Below are positions 62,811-64,000 of a DNA stretch of 64,000 nt, piece by piece (positions within the stretch are counted from its first letter, which is position 1; every line of letters begins with the position of its first letter). Position numbers and translations under genes: made by a program. The stretch spans positions 110,688,221-110,752,220 of the forward strand of contig OX377202.1 in NCBI GenBank assembly GCA_947396885.1. Direction: 5' to 3'. This DNA comes from Heligmosomoides polygyrus polygyrus (taxonomy: Eukaryota; Nematoda; Chromadorea; Rhabditida; Heligmosomidae). The notes beneath the pieces were generated by a model that was not told where the DNA came from, ran no database searches, and saw only the letters and a program-made list of their open reading frames with translations.

Positions 62811-64000
62811 GCTGCAGCAGAGGAAGCCTCTTTCTTCTTGACATATTAGCGTCTGCGCGCGGTTCTGAGTGTCAGGGTCCAGAAGACGTGTCACCGATGT
62901 CACGCAATGGGCGTTGAGATCCTGTCGCCAACATCTGCCATACGCGCGGAAGGACCAGTAATGGGGAGGCAATGAGGGAAACAAGTAAGGGAGAACCAGC
63001 AAGTGGATCCAGTAAGAAGGAACCAGGCGTCCAGGTTTAGAAAACGTGTCATAGCTGTCGCGTAACGAGTGTATGGATTCGGAAGACGTGTCAGCGATGT
63101 TCCGTAACGAGTGCTGTTAAGCCTTGGAACGGTTGTTGAACACCGGAGGCAATAAAAGTGACTGTGTTTAAAAATTCATAGCAATAGGAGCGCCAAGCTC
63201 TCCTGGATACAAAAACGTTTGTAACTGTACTGTCCGGTGCACTGTAAGCTTAAAATTGGACCAACTCCTATTCTTTCATACCAGTTAGGAGAATATACCC
63301 TGTAGATATGATTATCCTCCACGAAAAATTTCAAACAAGTTTTCATTTATTGGGCGGGTGAATTAAAAATTGGAAAAAGTTATACCAGAATTTTCCTTGA
63401 GCAAAAAAATAATTCCAACCTTCTTGAAAAATCTAGTTAAATGTATTATAGAATAAGCTTTAGTTTGGGAGATGGTTCAGGGTGACAGTTAAATTTCAAA
63501 AACGAAGACTCCAATACGCTTTGTCCAATTGGACGTGGAATTGGTTTATAAAAATAAAAATAAAAATAAAAATAAATGTAAATGGAAAAAATAAATAAAG
63601 ATAAAGAAATAAAATAAAAAATAAAAATAAATGTAATATAATAAAAATAAATAGATAAATAAATAAATATAAATAAATGTAAGGTGCGTACCAGTTTAAA
63701 GAGGCCTTTGAGATACAGGGCCCGCCTTGGGGTCGTGTACGTAGAAGGTCGTAGACTTTGTGCATCTCATAATTCGCATGCAAGACGTCCTCGCGAAAAG
63801 AATTTCATCTACGCTTCATGTTCTTTTTATTGTTTTCAACAGCCTTTGCAGGTTATTTTTTTCTTCCATTGTAAGAAACAATGCGGACTACTCTTCGACA
63901 AACCTCTTTTTCCATTAACAATGAACCAGGCAATGAACTCACTCGATCTCAATTTATTCAATTTCAAACTGGAGTTCCCACATTCACCAATGGATTGAAA
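62811..64000. other. No gene recognised
   Basis: Contains a short direct duplication (AGAAGACGTGTC and GGAAGACGTGTCAGCGATGT blocks at about 62880-63110), the old repeat at 63325-63440 and the A-rich array at 63540-63685. No protein motif. Confidence 0.4.
63540..63685. repeat. AAAATA/AAATA microsatellite cluster
   Basis: A long run of AAAATA and AAATAAAT units interrupted by ATGTAA. The minus-strand frame rich in Phe/Ile/Leu is a product of the repeat. Confidence 0.85.

Noticed and set aside
63496..63783. Hydrophobic minus-strand frame looking like a membrane protein
   Set aside because: It is the translation of an AAATA microsatellite.

Overview
The window looks like a repeat-rich stretch of a clade V (strongylid, probably hookworm-like) nematode chromosome. 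Four things point there: (i) a family of multi-exon seven-transmembrane receptors with the hallmarks of the nematode Str superfamily of chemoreceptors, with short, phase-conserved nematode-style introns; (ii) two copies of a mariner very close to the Hsmar1/bandit type, bandit having been described from the hookworm Ancylostoma caninum; (iii) RTE-type non-LTR retrotransposon remains; (iv) an exact 22-nt match to the nematode spliced leader SL1. Species identity is inference.

Protein-coding content is small. All chemoreceptor genes lie on the minus strand: a lone first exon at the left edge (1312-1494), a decayed last exon (7426-7627), a complete five-exon gene (8787-13639), a second (29788-33594), a third (41823-47773), a copy lacking exon 1 (51655-53933) and a fourth complete gene (59546-61974). 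The complete ones predict 331-333 residues. Exon lengths of 183, 161 and 205 nt and intron phases (0, 2, 0, 0) are the same in every full copy. The one other gene is on the plus strand (18935-24339): a 100-residue secreted glycine-rich protein whose 5-kb first intron is full of transposons.

The rest is mostly transposon debris. It includes at least fifteen Tc1/mariner-superfamily copies or fragments of about nine types, all visibly broken; RTE retrotransposon fragments; one Ty3/gypsy-type integrase tail; several foldback or MITE elements; and about thirteen copies of a tRNA-derived SINE of about 290 bp (SINE-A here), one with a visible 12-bp target-site duplication and one split by a mariner. 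Two further repeat families also carry tRNA-like Pol III box regions. A nested inverted repeat at 4.9-5.7 kb carries tRNA genes with a glycine-tRNA-like body but an odd anticodon loop.

The third receptor gene, the retrotransposon tail behind it and the mariner in its second intron were duplicated together to 51.4-54.1 kb. One MITE is present in one copy and absent from the other. Intron 2 of the receptor genes is the usual landing site for transposons, and the SL1 match lies inside such an intron. I see no rRNA gene, CRISPR array or bacterial-type operon.
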